Shown: piece after piece, positions 22,760 through 33,336 of the stretch
Position numbering within the stretch: position 1 is the first letter of the stretch
How the letters are laid out: every line of letters begins with the position of its first letter
Origin: Pelagibacteraceae bacterium AG-325-C03
GTDB lineage: Bacteria > Pseudomonadota > Alphaproteobacteria > Pelagibacterales > Pelagibacteraceae
Assembly (NCBI GenBank): GCA_003283025.1
Contig: QBYC01000002.1
Span: forward strand, 1-64,000
Direction: 5' to 3'
DNA length: 64,000 nucleotides
Notes under the pieces: model-generated
The model's database searches: none
Seen by the model: the letters and a program-made list of their open reading frames with translations, nothing else
What the model was told of the DNA's origin: nothing
Made by a program: the position numbers and the translations under genes

Positions 22760-23783
22760 GAATTATTTTATAACCATTTTATTTTTTCAAACCTTTTCCC
22801 ATTTAAGTTTCGCTAATGAAAACATTGATGATTTTGGTCTTATTTCAATAATGTATCATAGATTTGAAGAAAATAAATATCCATCTACAAATATAAAAAT
22901 TGCCGATTTCAAAGAACATTTAGAAATTATAAAAAGTAAAAATATCAAATTTATAAATCCCAAAGATTTTGAAAATGAGATAAAGAATAATAAAAAGCAA
23001 AGAAAAGTTCTTTTGACTATTGATGACGGGTTTTCCTCTTTTTATAAAGAAGCATGGCCCATTCTCCAAAAAAGAAGGATTCCTTTTATTTTATTCGTAA
23101 GCACTCGTGAAGTTGGAGCTTACAATTATATGACATGGGAACAGATTAAAGAAATTAGTAATGTAGATTTTGTGGAAATTGGAAATCATAGTCACACACA
23201 TGAATATCTTGTAGACGAGAAAAATGATTTAATTAAAAAAGATATTAAAAAATCTATGTCAATTTTTAAAGAACAGTTAGGGAAAAATTCTGATTTTTTT
23301 TCATATCCCTTCGGAGAATATAGCCTAGAATTTAAAAAAATAATTAAAGATCTTGGCTTTAAGTACGCTTTTGGTCAACATTCTGGGGTAATTGATGAAA
23401 CTAAAGACTTTTATGAGTTACCGAGATATCCAATAAATGAGAAGTATGGTGAAAGAAAAAGATTTACTTCTTTGACAAAAACCTTGCCGTTTAAATATAA
23501 GAAAATTCTACCTGAGGAAAAATTTCTACTACAAAAAAACAATCCACCTAATGTTAAAATAGAATTTTATGAAGATATTGAAAATCTTAAATTACTTAAA
23601 TGTTATTCTAATGAGGAAGACAGATGGAGACAATCTAACATTGAATTTGTAAGCGATAATGTTTTACACATTAAAATTTCTGAAAGATTTTTGGGTGAGA
23701 GAGGAAGAATCAACTGCTCTCTTCAAGTATCAAAAGGTTTTTGGAGATGGTTAGGTATTCAATTTGTTCTTAGTAATAAATGA
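22758..23783 (+). CDS. Polysaccharide deacetylase family protein (secreted)
   Basis: LLTIDDGFSSFYKEAWPIL, EIGNHSHTH, signal peptide MNYFITILFFQTFSHLSFA; ORF track start 22722 is upstream of the likely start. Confidence 0.85.
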   Translation: MNYFITILFFQTFSHLSFANENIDDFGLISIMYHRFEENKYPSTNIKIADFKEHLEIIKSKNIKFINPKDFENEIKNNKKQRKVLLTIDDGFSSFYKEAWPILQKRRIPFILFVSTREVGAYNYMTWEQIKEISNVDFVEIGNHSHTHEYLVDEKNDLIKKDIKKSMSIFKEQLGKNSDFFSYPFGEYSLEFKKIIKDLGFKYAFGQHSGVIDETKDFYELPRYPINEKYGERKRFTSLTKTLPFKYKKILPEEKFLLQKNNPPNVKIEFYEDIENLKLLKCYSNEEDRWRQSNIEFVSDNVLHIKISERFLGERGRINCSLQVSKGFWRWLGIQFVLSNK

Positions 23784-23784
23784 T

Positions 23785-25341
23785 TTAGGAGCTAAGTTGA
23801 ATTTTTTTTACAGAATTTACTAACCTTACTGGTTCAAAGTCTGTTAGTCTATTTTGTCTGATAATTTGATTTAAAATTTTTGTATATTCTGTTCCTGTCT
23901 GTGCATAATTGTTTAATGTCTCAGTTAATTCTAAACCAGAAATTTCTTTATTTTTTTCTCTTAATTTTAGTCTTTTAAGTCTAAATTTTAAATAACTTTT
24001 ATGAGTATTTAAATTATTTTGGTAAGCTTTAACTGAAGCTCTTAAAATTGGAAATTTTAAAATTTTGTGATTTTTATCACTTTCTCTATCAAGCGGTGCA
24101 ATACCTTTACCACTCCAAGTCCACTGTCCGAATATTGCGTTGCCCTCCAATGCAAACCTCGATGTACCCCATCCACTCTCCTTAGCAGCTTGAGCCAGAG
24201 CTATTGAAGTTGGAATTATATCCATTCTTACTAAAAGCATTTTTAAATCCCCTTTTTTTACTTTATATTCTAATAATTTTTGTCTGATCCACTGTTTTTC
24301 CAAATCTGTGGTGAATTTTTTGTTAGATAAAATTTTGAGTTTTTCTCTATCTGCTAATATTCTCTCATTTTCCGCTACTATAAGTGGTAAAACTATTTTT
24401 ATAAAAGTATCTTTTTTCAATTTTGTGCTTTGTAATGCATCAAGATCTCTAGGAAATTGAGTAAAATAAATTGGTTTAACTAATTTTTTAGATCGTACTT
24501 GTCCTAAATCATATTCAACGTCTTTAAAGAGATTTAAAACTGTTTCAGTTTTAAGATTTAAGTTAGGTAAAATTACTTCATCGACACTTTTCCTTTTTAC
24601 CTCATATTTCGGCTCTTCTTTTAAATCTTTTTTAACCTTTGGTTTTTTTATTTCTTTCTTAATTTCGGGTTTTTTTACTTCTTTTTTAATTTCAGGTTTT
24701 TTTACTTCTTTTTTAATTTCAGGTTTTTTTATTTCTTTTTTAATTTCAGGTTTTTTTACTTCTTTTTTAATTTCAGGTTTTTCAACTATGTATTTATCTT
24801 GCTTAATATTTAAACCTCCTAATAAAACTGAAATCATGATTATTATAGATACACTAACAATGATTATACTTTTTGCTCTATGTTTTTCTATTTTCTGATT
24901 ATAAATTCCGTGAAATAAGTCTGTAAAAGTTTTTGCAAAGAAGTTATAGAAAACTCTTCCAAGTACGGGCATGAAGTTCAAAAAATTTAGTCCTATCTTC
25001 CCAAGACTTTTCCAATAATCTCTAGTTTTTCTTCCTATTTTTCTATTTGTATCATGTTTAAAATTTTCTAATTTTCTAATAACTCTATTTTTTTCTTTAA
25101 TTTTATTTTCTTTATATTCAATTAAATTATATTTAATTTTTGCAACTGGTTTAACGAAATTATCTTTAAAGAAATTAGATTTAAAATCTTTTGGTATAGA
25201 TATCGAATTTTTTTTAAGAATAAGTTCTAATTGACCTGAGGTTAGGCTTTTTCCTCCTTTTTCGTAATCTATTATTTCTTTTACATTATATATAAAGGCA
25301 AGCTCTACTAGCTTTTCTCTATAGCTTAACTTTTTTTTCAT
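23785..25341 (-). CDS. Glucosaminidase (Bax-like) domain membrane protein with Lys/Pro/Glu repeat linker
   Basis: SIALAQAAKESGWGTSRFALEGNAIFGQWTWSGKGI; single TM segment; KPEIKKEVK repeats. Confidence 0.8.
   Translation of the reverse strand: MKKKLSYREKLVELAFIYNVKEIIDYEKGGKSLTSGQLELILKKNSISIPKDFKSNFFKDNFVKPVAKIKYNLIEYKENKIKEKNRVIRKLENFKHDTNRKIGRKTRDYWKSLGKIGLNFLNFMPVLGRVFYNFFAKTFTDLFHGIYNQKIEKHRAKSIIIVSVSIIIMISVLLGGLNIKQDKYIVEKPEIKKEVKKPEIKKEIKKPEIKKEVKKPEIKKEVKKPEIKKEIKKPKVKKDLKEEPKYEVKRKSVDEVILPNLNLKTETVLNLFKDVEYDLGQVRSKKLVKPIYFTQFPRDLDALQSTKLKKDTFIKIVLPLIVAENERILADREKLKILSNKKFTTDLEKQWIRQKLLEYKVKKGDLKMLLVRMDIIPTSIALAQAAKESGWGTSRFALEGNAIFGQWTWSGKGIAPLDRESDKNHKILKFPILRASVKAYQNNLNTHKSYLKFRLKRLKLREKNKEISGLELTETLNNYAQTGTEYTKILNQIIRQNRLTDFEPVRLVNSVKKIQLSS
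24620..24785 (-). repeat. About six tandem 27-bp units encoding KPEIKKE(V/I)K
   Basis: Direct repetition of (+ strand) ttaatttcaggtttttttacttctttt, the last unit degenerate (KPKVKKDLK); boundaries approximate. Confidence 0.85.
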
Positions 25342-25889
25342 TGTTTTGCCTCGACTGAATTAACTTCTTTAACATAATGTTTTAATAAATTTTGTACCCC
25401 TTGTTTTAAAGTCATTAAAGAACTAGGACAACCTGAACAGCTTCCTTGTAATTCTACTGTCACGATACCGTTTTCAAAAGATTTAAATTTAATATCTCCG
25501 CCATCTCTTGCAACAGCCGGCCTTATTTTTGTATCTAAAACATCGATAATTTTATTAACAATTTCATTTTTATTGTTAATATCAATGGGTTCTTTTTTAC
25601 TTTTTGAAAGAATAGGTCGATTATTTTTTTCTAAATAATCATTTAAATGGGAGATAATCATTGGTTTTAACTCATTCCAAGAAACTTCATTTGTTTTTTT
25701 AACGGACAAAAATTTTTCAGATAACAAAATTAATTCTACGCCTTTAAAGCTTAATAATTCTTTTATAAAAGGTATTTTTATTTCACTTTCATTTTCTTTT
25801 CTGAACTCTTCTGTTCCTACAGCTGACAATATCTTCTCAGATAAAAATTTTATAGAGTCAGGATTTGGTGTAATTTCTGTTTGTATCAT
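25338..25889 (-). CDS. NifU-like Fe-S scaffold protein (Nfu type)
   Basis: N-terminal Nfu_N-like domain and VELQGSCSGCPSSLMTLKQGVQNLL (CxxC). Confidence 0.92.
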   Translation of the reverse strand: MIQTEITPNPDSIKFLSEKILSAVGTEEFRKENESEIKIPFIKELLSFKGVELILLSEKFLSVKKTNEVSWNELKPMIISHLNDYLEKNNRPILSKSKKEPIDINNKNEIVNKIIDVLDTKIRPAVARDGGDIKFKSFENGIVTVELQGSCSGCPSSLMTLKQGVQNLLKHYVKEVNSVEAKQ

Positions 25890-25901
25890 AAAGGAGTTAT
25901 A

Positions 25902-26906
25902 TTATATCAAGCCCACTTTTTCACGTATAATTTTAAGATTTTCTTCAGCAATAATATTGGCTTTTTCAGTACCATTCTCTAAGATATTTTTCAAGTGAGA
26001 CTTGTCTTTGAGTAATTTTTGTATTTCTTTGCCTACTGGCGTAATTTCCTCAATTAGTACCTCTGCTAAATTTTCTTTTAAGTAAGAATATTTTTTTCCA
26101 GCCATCTCTGATGTAATTTGTGCTAAACTTTTTTTTGTTATTTCAGAATAAATAGTTAATAAATTTAAGGCCTCTGGTTTTTGTTTAAGTATTTTTGAGT
26201 CATCTGGAATTGGTTCAGAATCTGATTTCGCTTTTTGTATTTTTTTTTTTATCTCATCAGCTGAATCTTTAAGATTAATTCTTGAATAATCTGATTCTTC
26301 CGATTTACTCATTTTTTTTGCTCCATCTCTTAAACTCATAATTCTTGAAACTTTTTTAGGTATTAATGGTTCCGGTAATGGGAAAAAATTTTCACAATTA
26401 AAGTCTTTATTAAATTTTTGAGCAATATCTCTTGAAAGTTCTAAATGTTGCTTTTGGTCTGCACCAACAGGAACGTGCGTTGCTTTATAAAGAAGAATAT
26501 CTGCAGCCATCAAATTTGGATAAATATAAAGTCCAACACTAGCTTTCTCTTTATCAGATCCTGCCTTATCTTTAAACTGAGTCATTCTGTTCAGCCATCC
26601 AATTCTTGAAATACAGTTTAAAATCCAAGCTAGTTCAGTATGTCCAGCCACTGAAGATTGATTAAAAATTATACTTTTTTCCGGTTTTAAACCTGTAGCT
26701 AAAAAACTCGCAGTTGTTTCTAAAACATTGTTAGTTAATTCACTTGGTTTTTGAAAAACAGTAATCGCATGTAAATCTACCACACAATAAATACAATCCA
26801 TCTCGTTTTGTAATGAAACAAAATTTTTAAGTGCTCCAAGATAATTTCCTAAATGAAGATTACCAGTTGGTTGAACACCTGAGAATGCCAATTTTTTAAT
26901 AATCAT
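25902..26906 (-). CDS. trpS: Tryptophanyl-tRNA synthetase
   Basis: SGVQPTGNLHLGNYLGAL; KKMSKS motif. Confidence 0.97.
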   Translation of the reverse strand: MIIKKLAFSGVQPTGNLHLGNYLGALKNFVSLQNEMDCIYCVVDLHAITVFQKPSELTNNVLETTASFLATGLKPEKSIIFNQSSVAGHTELAWILNCISRIGWLNRMTQFKDKAGSDKEKASVGLYIYPNLMAADILLYKATHVPVGADQKQHLELSRDIAQKFNKDFNCENFFPLPEPLIPKKVSRIMSLRDGAKKMSKSEESDYSRINLKDSADEIKKKIQKAKSDSEPIPDDSKILKQKPEALNLLTIYSEITKKSLAQITSEMAGKKYSYLKENLAEVLIEEITPVGKEIQKLLKDKSHLKNILENGTEKANIIAEENLKIIREKVGLI

Positions 26907-28433
26907 TTAATTTGTTTTATAATTTTTAAGTTTTAATATTCCTAATAAATTACATAATAATAAATAAAACATACCAACAATTATTATAATTGGCATCAAA
27001 TAAAATACCTTGTATTTGTTCGAGTAATCAAAATAACTTGTGAAGATTTCTAAAAAAAATATTAATAATAAACACATAATGATTGTTGAAATTATTATCT
27101 TAATAAAACTTATTAACAATTGATTGTTCAGCAATAAACTGTTCTTTAAATGTAATAAATATAAATAAATAAAAACACCGACCCATGTTGAAATAGAAGT
27201 AGCAATTGGAATAATAATGAATCCAATTTTATCAAATAAACTTATGCTTATTAATACATTCAGAAGAACAATAAAGGTTGAAATATAAAAAGGTATTTTG
27301 GTATTATCTCTGGCAAAAAAGAAATTTGATAAAATTTTTATAAATGCGAATGCTGGCACGCCATAACCAAAGTATTTGAGTGCTAATGCCGTTTTTTTAA
27401 CATCATTATAAGAAAATGATCCATAACCAAATAAAGCGTTCACTATTTCTTCTGATGCTATAATTAATCCAATACTTGCAGGTATTGAAAATAACAACGA
27501 AAGTTCAAAAGATTTGTTTTGAATGTAAGATATTTTTTTTAAATTTTTTTTTTTAAAAGCCTTGGAAAGAATAGGTAAAGATACCGTTCCTACAGCTATA
27601 CCTGCTATAGCAAGATTTATTTGATATACCCTATCTGCATAGTAAAGGTAGGAAACTGCACCTGCTTGGAATGAAGCAATAATTGTACCTATAAGAATGT
27701 TTATTTGAGTTACACCTGAGGATAAAATACTAGGTATAAGTTTTTTAAAAAAAAATTTTACTTTTTTGCTTAGATAAAAACTAATAATCAAATTTGGCTG
27801 ATAAAAGTTTTTTGCTACATAAGCCAAAAAAATTAATTGGACACCTCCTGCAATAGTAACTCCATAGGAAAGTTGATCTACATAATTAAGACCTAAGAAA
27901 TATGAAGTAATTAAACTTATAATTAATATTATATTCAAAATTATTGGTGCTGATGCTGCGGCAGCAAATTTATTATTAGAATTAAGAATAGCTCCGAAAA
28001 AAGAAGATAGACTGACAAAAAGTAAAAACGGGAATGTAATTCTTGTTAATTCTACAGCTAAATTAAACTTAATATCATTCTCAATAAATCCTGGCGCGAT
28101 AATATAAATTAAGTAAGGTGTAAAAATCTCTACGAGAGTGACGATCAAAAATAAAATGATTAGTAAAAAACCCAATACCTCATCTGCAAATTTTTTTCCT
28201 TTTTTTTTACCTTCTATATTTGCAGTTGCAAAACTAGGTATAAAAGCTGAATTAAAAGTGCCCTCGGCAAACAGTCTACGGAATGTATTTGGCAACCTAA
28301 AAGCAACAAAAAAAGCGTCAGCAAATATTGATGCCCCAAGAAATGTTGCTATCAAAATATCTCTTACATATCCTAGAATTCTGCTTATCAAGGTAAAAAA
28401 ACTAAATACAGATGCTGAGGATAGTAGATTCAT
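26907..28433 (-). CDS. murJ: Lipid II flippase MurJ/MviN
   Basis: SRILGYVRDILIATFLGAS...FRLPNTFRRLFAEGTFNSAFIP; multi-TM. Confidence 0.95.
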   Translation of the reverse strand: MNLLSSASVFSFFTLISRILGYVRDILIATFLGASIFADAFFVAFRLPNTFRRLFAEGTFNSAFIPSFATANIEGKKKGKKFADEVLGFLLIILFLIVTLVEIFTPYLIYIIAPGFIENDIKFNLAVELTRITFPFLLFVSLSSFFGAILNSNNKFAAAASAPIILNIILIISLITSYFLGLNYVDQLSYGVTIAGGVQLIFLAYVAKNFYQPNLIISFYLSKKVKFFFKKLIPSILSSGVTQINILIGTIIASFQAGAVSYLYYADRVYQINLAIAGIAVGTVSLPILSKAFKKKNLKKISYIQNKSFELSLLFSIPASIGLIIASEEIVNALFGYGSFSYNDVKKTALALKYFGYGVPAFAFIKILSNFFFARDNTKIPFYISTFIVLLNVLISISLFDKIGFIIIPIATSISTWVGVFIYLYLLHLKNSLLLNNQLLISFIKIIISTIIMCLLLIFFLEIFTSYFDYSNKYKVFYLMPIIIIVGMFYLLLCNLLGILKLKNYKTN

Positions 28434-28503
28434 AAATATTCTTAATTAAGCCATAAATTTTTAGTGAATTATCATTTTTTATATTACATACTCATTTAAC
28501 TAA

Positions 28504-30786
28504 ATGCCAAAAAAAACAGAAATAGATCATTATACCGATAAAGAAGCTCTTGATTTTCATATAAAAGGTAAGTCAGGCAAAATTGAGATAAGTTCTTCAA
28601 AGCCTTTAACTACTAAAAGAGATTTATCCCTTGCCTATTCCCCTGGTGTCGCGGCCCCAGTAAAAGAAATATCAAAAAATCCTGAGCTAGCCTATGATTA
28701 CACAAGCAAAGGAAATCTAGTAGCGGTTATAAGTAATGGATCTGCAATATTAGGTTTAGGAAATCTTGGCTCTTTGGCATCAAAGCCTGTGATGGAAGGA
28801 AAATCAGTTTTATTTAAAAGATTTGCTGATATTGACTCTATCGATATTGAGATTGATAATAATAACATTGAGTCAATTATTGAAACCATAAAAAATATTA
28901 GCGGTACATTTGGAGGAATAAACCTTGAAGATATAGCTGCTCCAGATTGTTTTATTATAGAACAAAAATTGAAAGAGGTCCTAGATATTCCTGTTTTTCA
29001 CGATGATCAACATGGAACTGCAATAATTACAACAGCGGCTTTAATAAATGCTTTAGATATATCAAAAAAAAAAATTTCAGAAGTTAAAATTGTCGTAAAT
29101 GGTGCTGGAGCTTCGGCTCAAGCCTGTGCAAACCTATTTAAAAGTTCAGGTGTAAAAAATGAAAACTTAATAATGTGTGATAGTAAAGGTATAATCTTTA
29201 AAGGTAGAAAAAATATTGATCAATTTAAATCCGCATTTGCAATAAATACAAAATTAAAAACCTTAGAAGAAGCAATAAAAGGTGCTGACGTTTTTTTAGG
29301 TCTATCTGCTAAAGATGTAGTTAGTAAAGAAATGATTAAATCAATGGCAAAAAAACCTATAATTTTTGCTTGCGCAAATCCAGATCCTGAAATTAAGCCT
29401 GAACTTATTGCAGAGGTAAGAGATGACGCAATTGTAGCGACAGGTCGATCGGATTATCCAAACCAAGTAAATAACTTAATAGGCTTTCCTTATATTTTCA
29501 GAGGCGCACTTGATGTAAGAGCAAAGGCTATTAACGAAGAAATGAAAGTTGCAGCTGCTAATGCTATCGCTTTATTAGCAAGGGATAATGTACCTGATGA
29601 AGTTGTAGCTGCCTATGGAGGTGATCGCCCAAGGTATGGAAAAAATTATATTATACCTTCAACATTTGATCCAAGATTAATTAGTGTTATTCCTTCTGCA
29701 GTGGCAGAAGCTGCTATAAAAAGTGGAGTAGCTAGAAAAAAAATTGATGATTTCGATTTATATAAAGACCAATTGACAAATAGATTAGATCCTTCAATGT
29801 CGTTAATGCAAGGTATCAATGCTAAAATTAGAAAAAACCCTAAAAGAGTCATTTTTGCAGAAGGCGAAGATGAAAACATGCTTAAGGCTGCAATTGAATT
29901 TGGAAAAAATAAACTAGGGACTCCAATTCTGATAGGTTCTGAAAAAAGAATAAGAGAACAATTAAAAAAAATTGGGTTAGACGAAAATTATGAAATCAGC
30001 ATTGTAAATTCGACTGATAAAGAAAAAAGAGAAAAATATGTAAAGCACTTATATAAAAAATTACAAAGGGAAGGACAACTTGAAAGAGATGTAGATAGAT
30101 TAGTAAGAAATGAAAGAATTGCTTGGGGATCATCAATGATTGCATGTAAAGATGCAGATGCAATGGTAACTGGTAATATTAGACATTACGCGGCGTCAAT
30201 TGAAAAGTTAAAAAAAGTTGTAGACGCAAGATCTGGGGAAGAGATATTTGGTATGACAATGATCGTTTCAAAAGGAAAAACAGTTCTTGTAGCTGATACA
30301 AATGTAAAAGAACTTCCATCAGCGGATAGATTAGTTAATATTTCAAAATCGTGCGTACGTATTGCAAGATTATTCGGGTTTGAACCAAAAGTTGCATTCT
30401 TGTCACATTCTACTTTTGGTAAGCCTATTTCAAGAAATACAAGGCATGTTAGAGATGCTATTGCAATTTTAAAAGATCAAAATGTTGATTTTGATTTTGA
30501 TGGAGAAATGCAGCCTGATGTAGCTTTAAATCCAATCTACCAAGATATTTATCCCTTTTCAAAAATTGTAGGGAAAGCAAATATATTAATAATGCCAGCT
30601 TTACACAGCGCAGCTATTTCAACTAAACTAATGAAGGTATTTGGGGGTGGAAAAAATATTGGACCACTATTAATTGGTTTAGGTCAACCTATAGAGGTTG
30701 CTCCTTTAAGAGCAACGACGTCAGAGATTTTGAATTTGGCTTCTATTGCCTCCTATTCATCAGATGTAATCGACTATTCTAATTAA
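28504..30786 (+). CDS. maeB: NADP-dependent malic enzyme with C-terminal phosphotransacetylase-like domain
   Basis: SLAYSPGVAAP, FHDDQHGTAIIT, FACANPDPE; PTA-like C-terminal half. Confidence 0.93.
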   Translation: MPKKTEIDHYTDKEALDFHIKGKSGKIEISSSKPLTTKRDLSLAYSPGVAAPVKEISKNPELAYDYTSKGNLVAVISNGSAILGLGNLGSLASKPVMEGKSVLFKRFADIDSIDIEIDNNNIESIIETIKNISGTFGGINLEDIAAPDCFIIEQKLKEVLDIPVFHDDQHGTAIITTAALINALDISKKKISEVKIVVNGAGASAQACANLFKSSGVKNENLIMCDSKGIIFKGRKNIDQFKSAFAINTKLKTLEEAIKGADVFLGLSAKDVVSKEMIKSMAKKPIIFACANPDPEIKPELIAEVRDDAIVATGRSDYPNQVNNLIGFPYIFRGALDVRAKAINEEMKVAAANAIALLARDNVPDEVVAAYGGDRPRYGKNYIIPSTFDPRLISVIPSAVAEAAIKSGVARKKIDDFDLYKDQLTNRLDPSMSLMQGINAKIRKNPKRVIFAEGEDENMLKAAIEFGKNKLGTPILIGSEKRIREQLKKIGLDENYEISIVNSTDKEKREKYVKHLYKKLQREGQLERDVDRLVRNERIAWGSSMIACKDADAMVTGNIRHYAASIEKLKKVVDARSGEEIFGMTMIVSKGKTVLVADTNVKELPSADRLVNISKSCVRIARLFGFEPKVAFLSHSTFGKPISRNTRHVRDAIAILKDQNVDFDFDGEMQPDVALNPIYQDIYPFSKIVGKANILIMPALHSAAISTKLMKVFGGGKNIGPLLIGLGQPIEVAPLRATTSEILNLASIASYSSDVIDYSN

Positions 30787-31360
30787 TTTTTGTTCTACTT
30801 AATTCTGTTGCAAGGTATATTGAGGGAATTACTTCCTGGACATCATAAATTTTACTCGCTTCAGTCATAACTTCTTCTTTTTCTTCTTCGTTCATTGCAA
30901 TACCAAAAATATAGATTTTTTTATTGACTGTTTCTAAGGTATAATTTCTAGCTTTAGTTTTTTTATTAAATATCAATGCTGTTCTTAGCTGGCTTGTAAT
31001 TAAAATATCTTTTGCAGTGCTTTTGAAATTACTCTGACCTTTAATAGTGATTGCATTTTTAACAGATCTAACACCTCTGGTTTCCCATGCCATTTTTGTT
31101 ATCTTTATTTTTTCTTCAGGCTCATCGACTTTACCCGATAAAAAGATTCTTCCATCAAGAACCTCAGTTTGGATTGATAAAAAATACTTTTTGTCTACAA
31201 GTGCTAACCTCGCGGAGAGGTTCTTTTGCATTATAGTATCATCAATTTGCATACCAATTGTTCTTGGATCGAAAGTAATATTAACTCCAGCTCCAAACTG
31301 ACTTACAGAGGTGCAGGATATTAAAAATATAGGTAATATTAAACTAAGAATTTTTTTCAT
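30779..31360 (-). CDS. BON-domain lipoprotein
   Basis: Lipobox-like LISCTS; DGRIFLSGKVDEPEEKIKI...VKNAI repeated BON fold. Confidence 0.8.
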   Translation of the reverse strand: MKKILSLILPIFLISCTSVSQFGAGVNITFDPRTIGMQIDDTIMQKNLSARLALVDKKYFLSIQTEVLDGRIFLSGKVDEPEEKIKITKMAWETRGVRSVKNAITIKGQSNFKSTAKDILITSQLRTALIFNKKTKARNYTLETVNKKIYIFGIAMNEEEKEEVMTEASKIYDVQEVIPSIYLATELSRTKIN

Positions 31361-32183
31361 TTTTAACTTTTAGGCACAAATCATAAATTTTTTTTTTATT
31401 TATTTTTTCTGATTCTAAAATTATATTTACAGTATCTTTCAAACTGTAATTATTTAAATATTTTTTTATTTTATTAACAATTTTTTCTTCATCAATTTTT
31501 TTAGTATTTTGAATCTTTTCAGAAATTACTACTGTTAATTCACCTTTGACAGGACTTTTAAATATTTCTAGATTATCTACATCTGTTTTAATTAATGATT
31601 CATGAATTTTTGTTAATTCTTTAGCAAGCAATATTTTCCTCCCCGTGAAAAAATTTTTGAAAGCATTGATGTAAAAATTTATTTTTTTAGAAGGCACAAA
31701 AAACACTTGTGTAAATTCATACTTTGATAGTTTTATCAAAACCTTTTTTAATTCATTATCTGTTTTAGGTAAAAAACCATAAAATAAAAATTGATCACTA
31801 AATCCCGAAACACTAAGAGCTGTGGTAATTGAAGAAACCCCAGGTATTGGTGTTATTTTTATTAAATTTTCACTACATTTATTAATTAATATTCTTCCTG
31901 GATCAGACAATAAAGGTGTGCCAGCATCGGATATTAAAGACAAAATTTTGCCCTCATTGAGATATTTAATAATTTCTGCAAGTTTTTTTTTTTCGTTAAA
32001 CTTATGATACGAAATTAGTCTTTTTTTTATTTTATAATGACTTAAGAGCTTTATTGACCTCCTAGTGTCCTCACAAAGAATTATGTCAGAATTTTTTAAA
32101 ACATTCAGGGCTCTTAAGCTTATATCCTCAAGATTTCCAATAGGAGTAGAAACAATGTATAAGTTGTTTGAAAGAAGCTTCAT
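31344..32183 (-). CDS. rsmI: 16S rRNA 2'-O-ribose C1402 methyltransferase
   Basis: LYIVSTPIGNLEDISLRALN, CEDTRRS, SDAGTPLLSDPG. Confidence 0.95.
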   Translation of the reverse strand: MKLLSNNLYIVSTPIGNLEDISLRALNVLKNSDIILCEDTRRSIKLLSHYKIKKRLISYHKFNEKKKLAEIIKYLNEGKILSLISDAGTPLLSDPGRILINKCSENLIKITPIPGVSSITTALSVSGFSDQFLFYGFLPKTDNELKKVLIKLSKYEFTQVFFVPSKKINFYINAFKNFFTGRKILLAKELTKIHESLIKTDVDNLEIFKSPVKGELTVVISEKIQNTKKIDEEKIVNKIKKYLNNYSLKDTVNIILESEKINKKKIYDLCLKVKNEKNS

Positions 32184-32184
32184 T

Positions 32185-33336
32185 ATGAAATGTAAATTTT
32201 TTTTATTCTTATTTTATATACTTATATTTAATTCTAATCTATTAGGTGATGAAAATAAAAAGACTCTTAAAATAGGTTTATTGGCGCCTCTAACAGGACC
32301 TTATAGTGAAATAGGTGACTCTCTTTTATATTCTTTGCAATTAGCTCTAGAGGAAATAAATGATCAAAATGTTGTTGTAGTTCCAAGAGACTCGGGATTT
32401 AATGATAATGAAAAACTTAATTCTGCAATAGAAAATTTAAAATCACAAGAAATAAAAATTATTATAGGGCCAGTTACTTACGATGAATTTGAGGAAGTAA
32501 AAAAGTATAACGATATAAATTTTATCTCACCCTCTAATATTGATCCTGAATTTAAAACAAATATTATCAGTATTGGCGTGAGCTTAGAGTCTCAACTTGA
32601 AGCTTTAATTAAATTTATAAATAAACAAAAAAAAACAAAAACAGTTATAATGTATCCAAATAATCATTACATGAATATGATTGAAAAAAAAATCAACAGT
32701 TTAAATTTAAAAAATGTCAACACATTTATATATACACCAAATCCAGAAGTTCTCACTGGTGAAATTGAAATATTAACAAATTATTCTCAAAGAAAAAATA
32801 ATTTAAAATTAAGAAAAAAAATTTTCGAAAATAAAAAGGATGATCAATCAATTAAAGAATTAGAACGCTTAGAACAATTGTACACTCTAGGCGATGTTAG
32901 TTTCGACTCTGTAATAATTATAGATTTTGGAAATAATTTGAAAAGCGTTTTAACATCTTTAGTCTATACAGACGTAAATCAAGAAAAAGTTTTATTTACT
33001 ACAATTAATCAATGGTTTGATGAAAGTATATTTTATGAAAATACCATTAAAACTATATATTACCCATCAGTAAATTATAATGAATTTAAAATATATAATA
33101 ATAAATTTTATCAAAAATTTAAAATTTACCCGAATGAAATTGCTATTTTAGCTTACGATGCATTAGGATTAATTTATTATGCATGGAAAGAGAAAGGTGA
33201 AATCAAATCCATTAATGATTTTGCATTTAAAAATAAAATTAAAGGAAAAATTGGGACATTTAGTTTTAAAAACGGAAAAGTTACGCAAGAGTTAGATATT
33301 TATATGACTAAAAGCAATAAGTTTATAAAATTTTAA
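32185..33336 (+). CDS. Periplasmic-binding/LpoA-like penicillin-binding protein activator family protein
   Basis: Signal peptide MKCKFFLFLFYILIFNSNLLG; IGLLAPLTGPYSEIGDSLLYSLQLAL; ORF-track start at 32065 is upstream of the signal peptide. Confidence 0.75.
   Translation: MKCKFFLFLFYILIFNSNLLGDENKKTLKIGLLAPLTGPYSEIGDSLLYSLQLALEEINDQNVVVVPRDSGFNDNEKLNSAIENLKSQEIKIIIGPVTYDEFEEVKKYNDINFISPSNIDPEFKTNIISIGVSLESQLEALIKFINKQKKTKTVIMYPNNHYMNMIEKKINSLNLKNVNTFIYTPNPEVLTGEIEILTNYSQRKNNLKLRKKIFENKKDDQSIKELERLEQLYTLGDVSFDSVIIIDFGNNLKSVLTSLVYTDVNQEKVLFTTINQWFDESIFYENTIKTIYYPSVNYNEFKIYNNKFYQKFKIYPNEIAILAYDALGLIYYAWKEKGEIKSINDFAFKNKIKGKIGTFSFKNGKVTQELDIYMTKSNKFIKF

Noticed and set aside
32065-32184. 5' extension of the LpoA-like ORF
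   Set aside because: Lies antisense inside rsmI; the signal peptide begins at 32185
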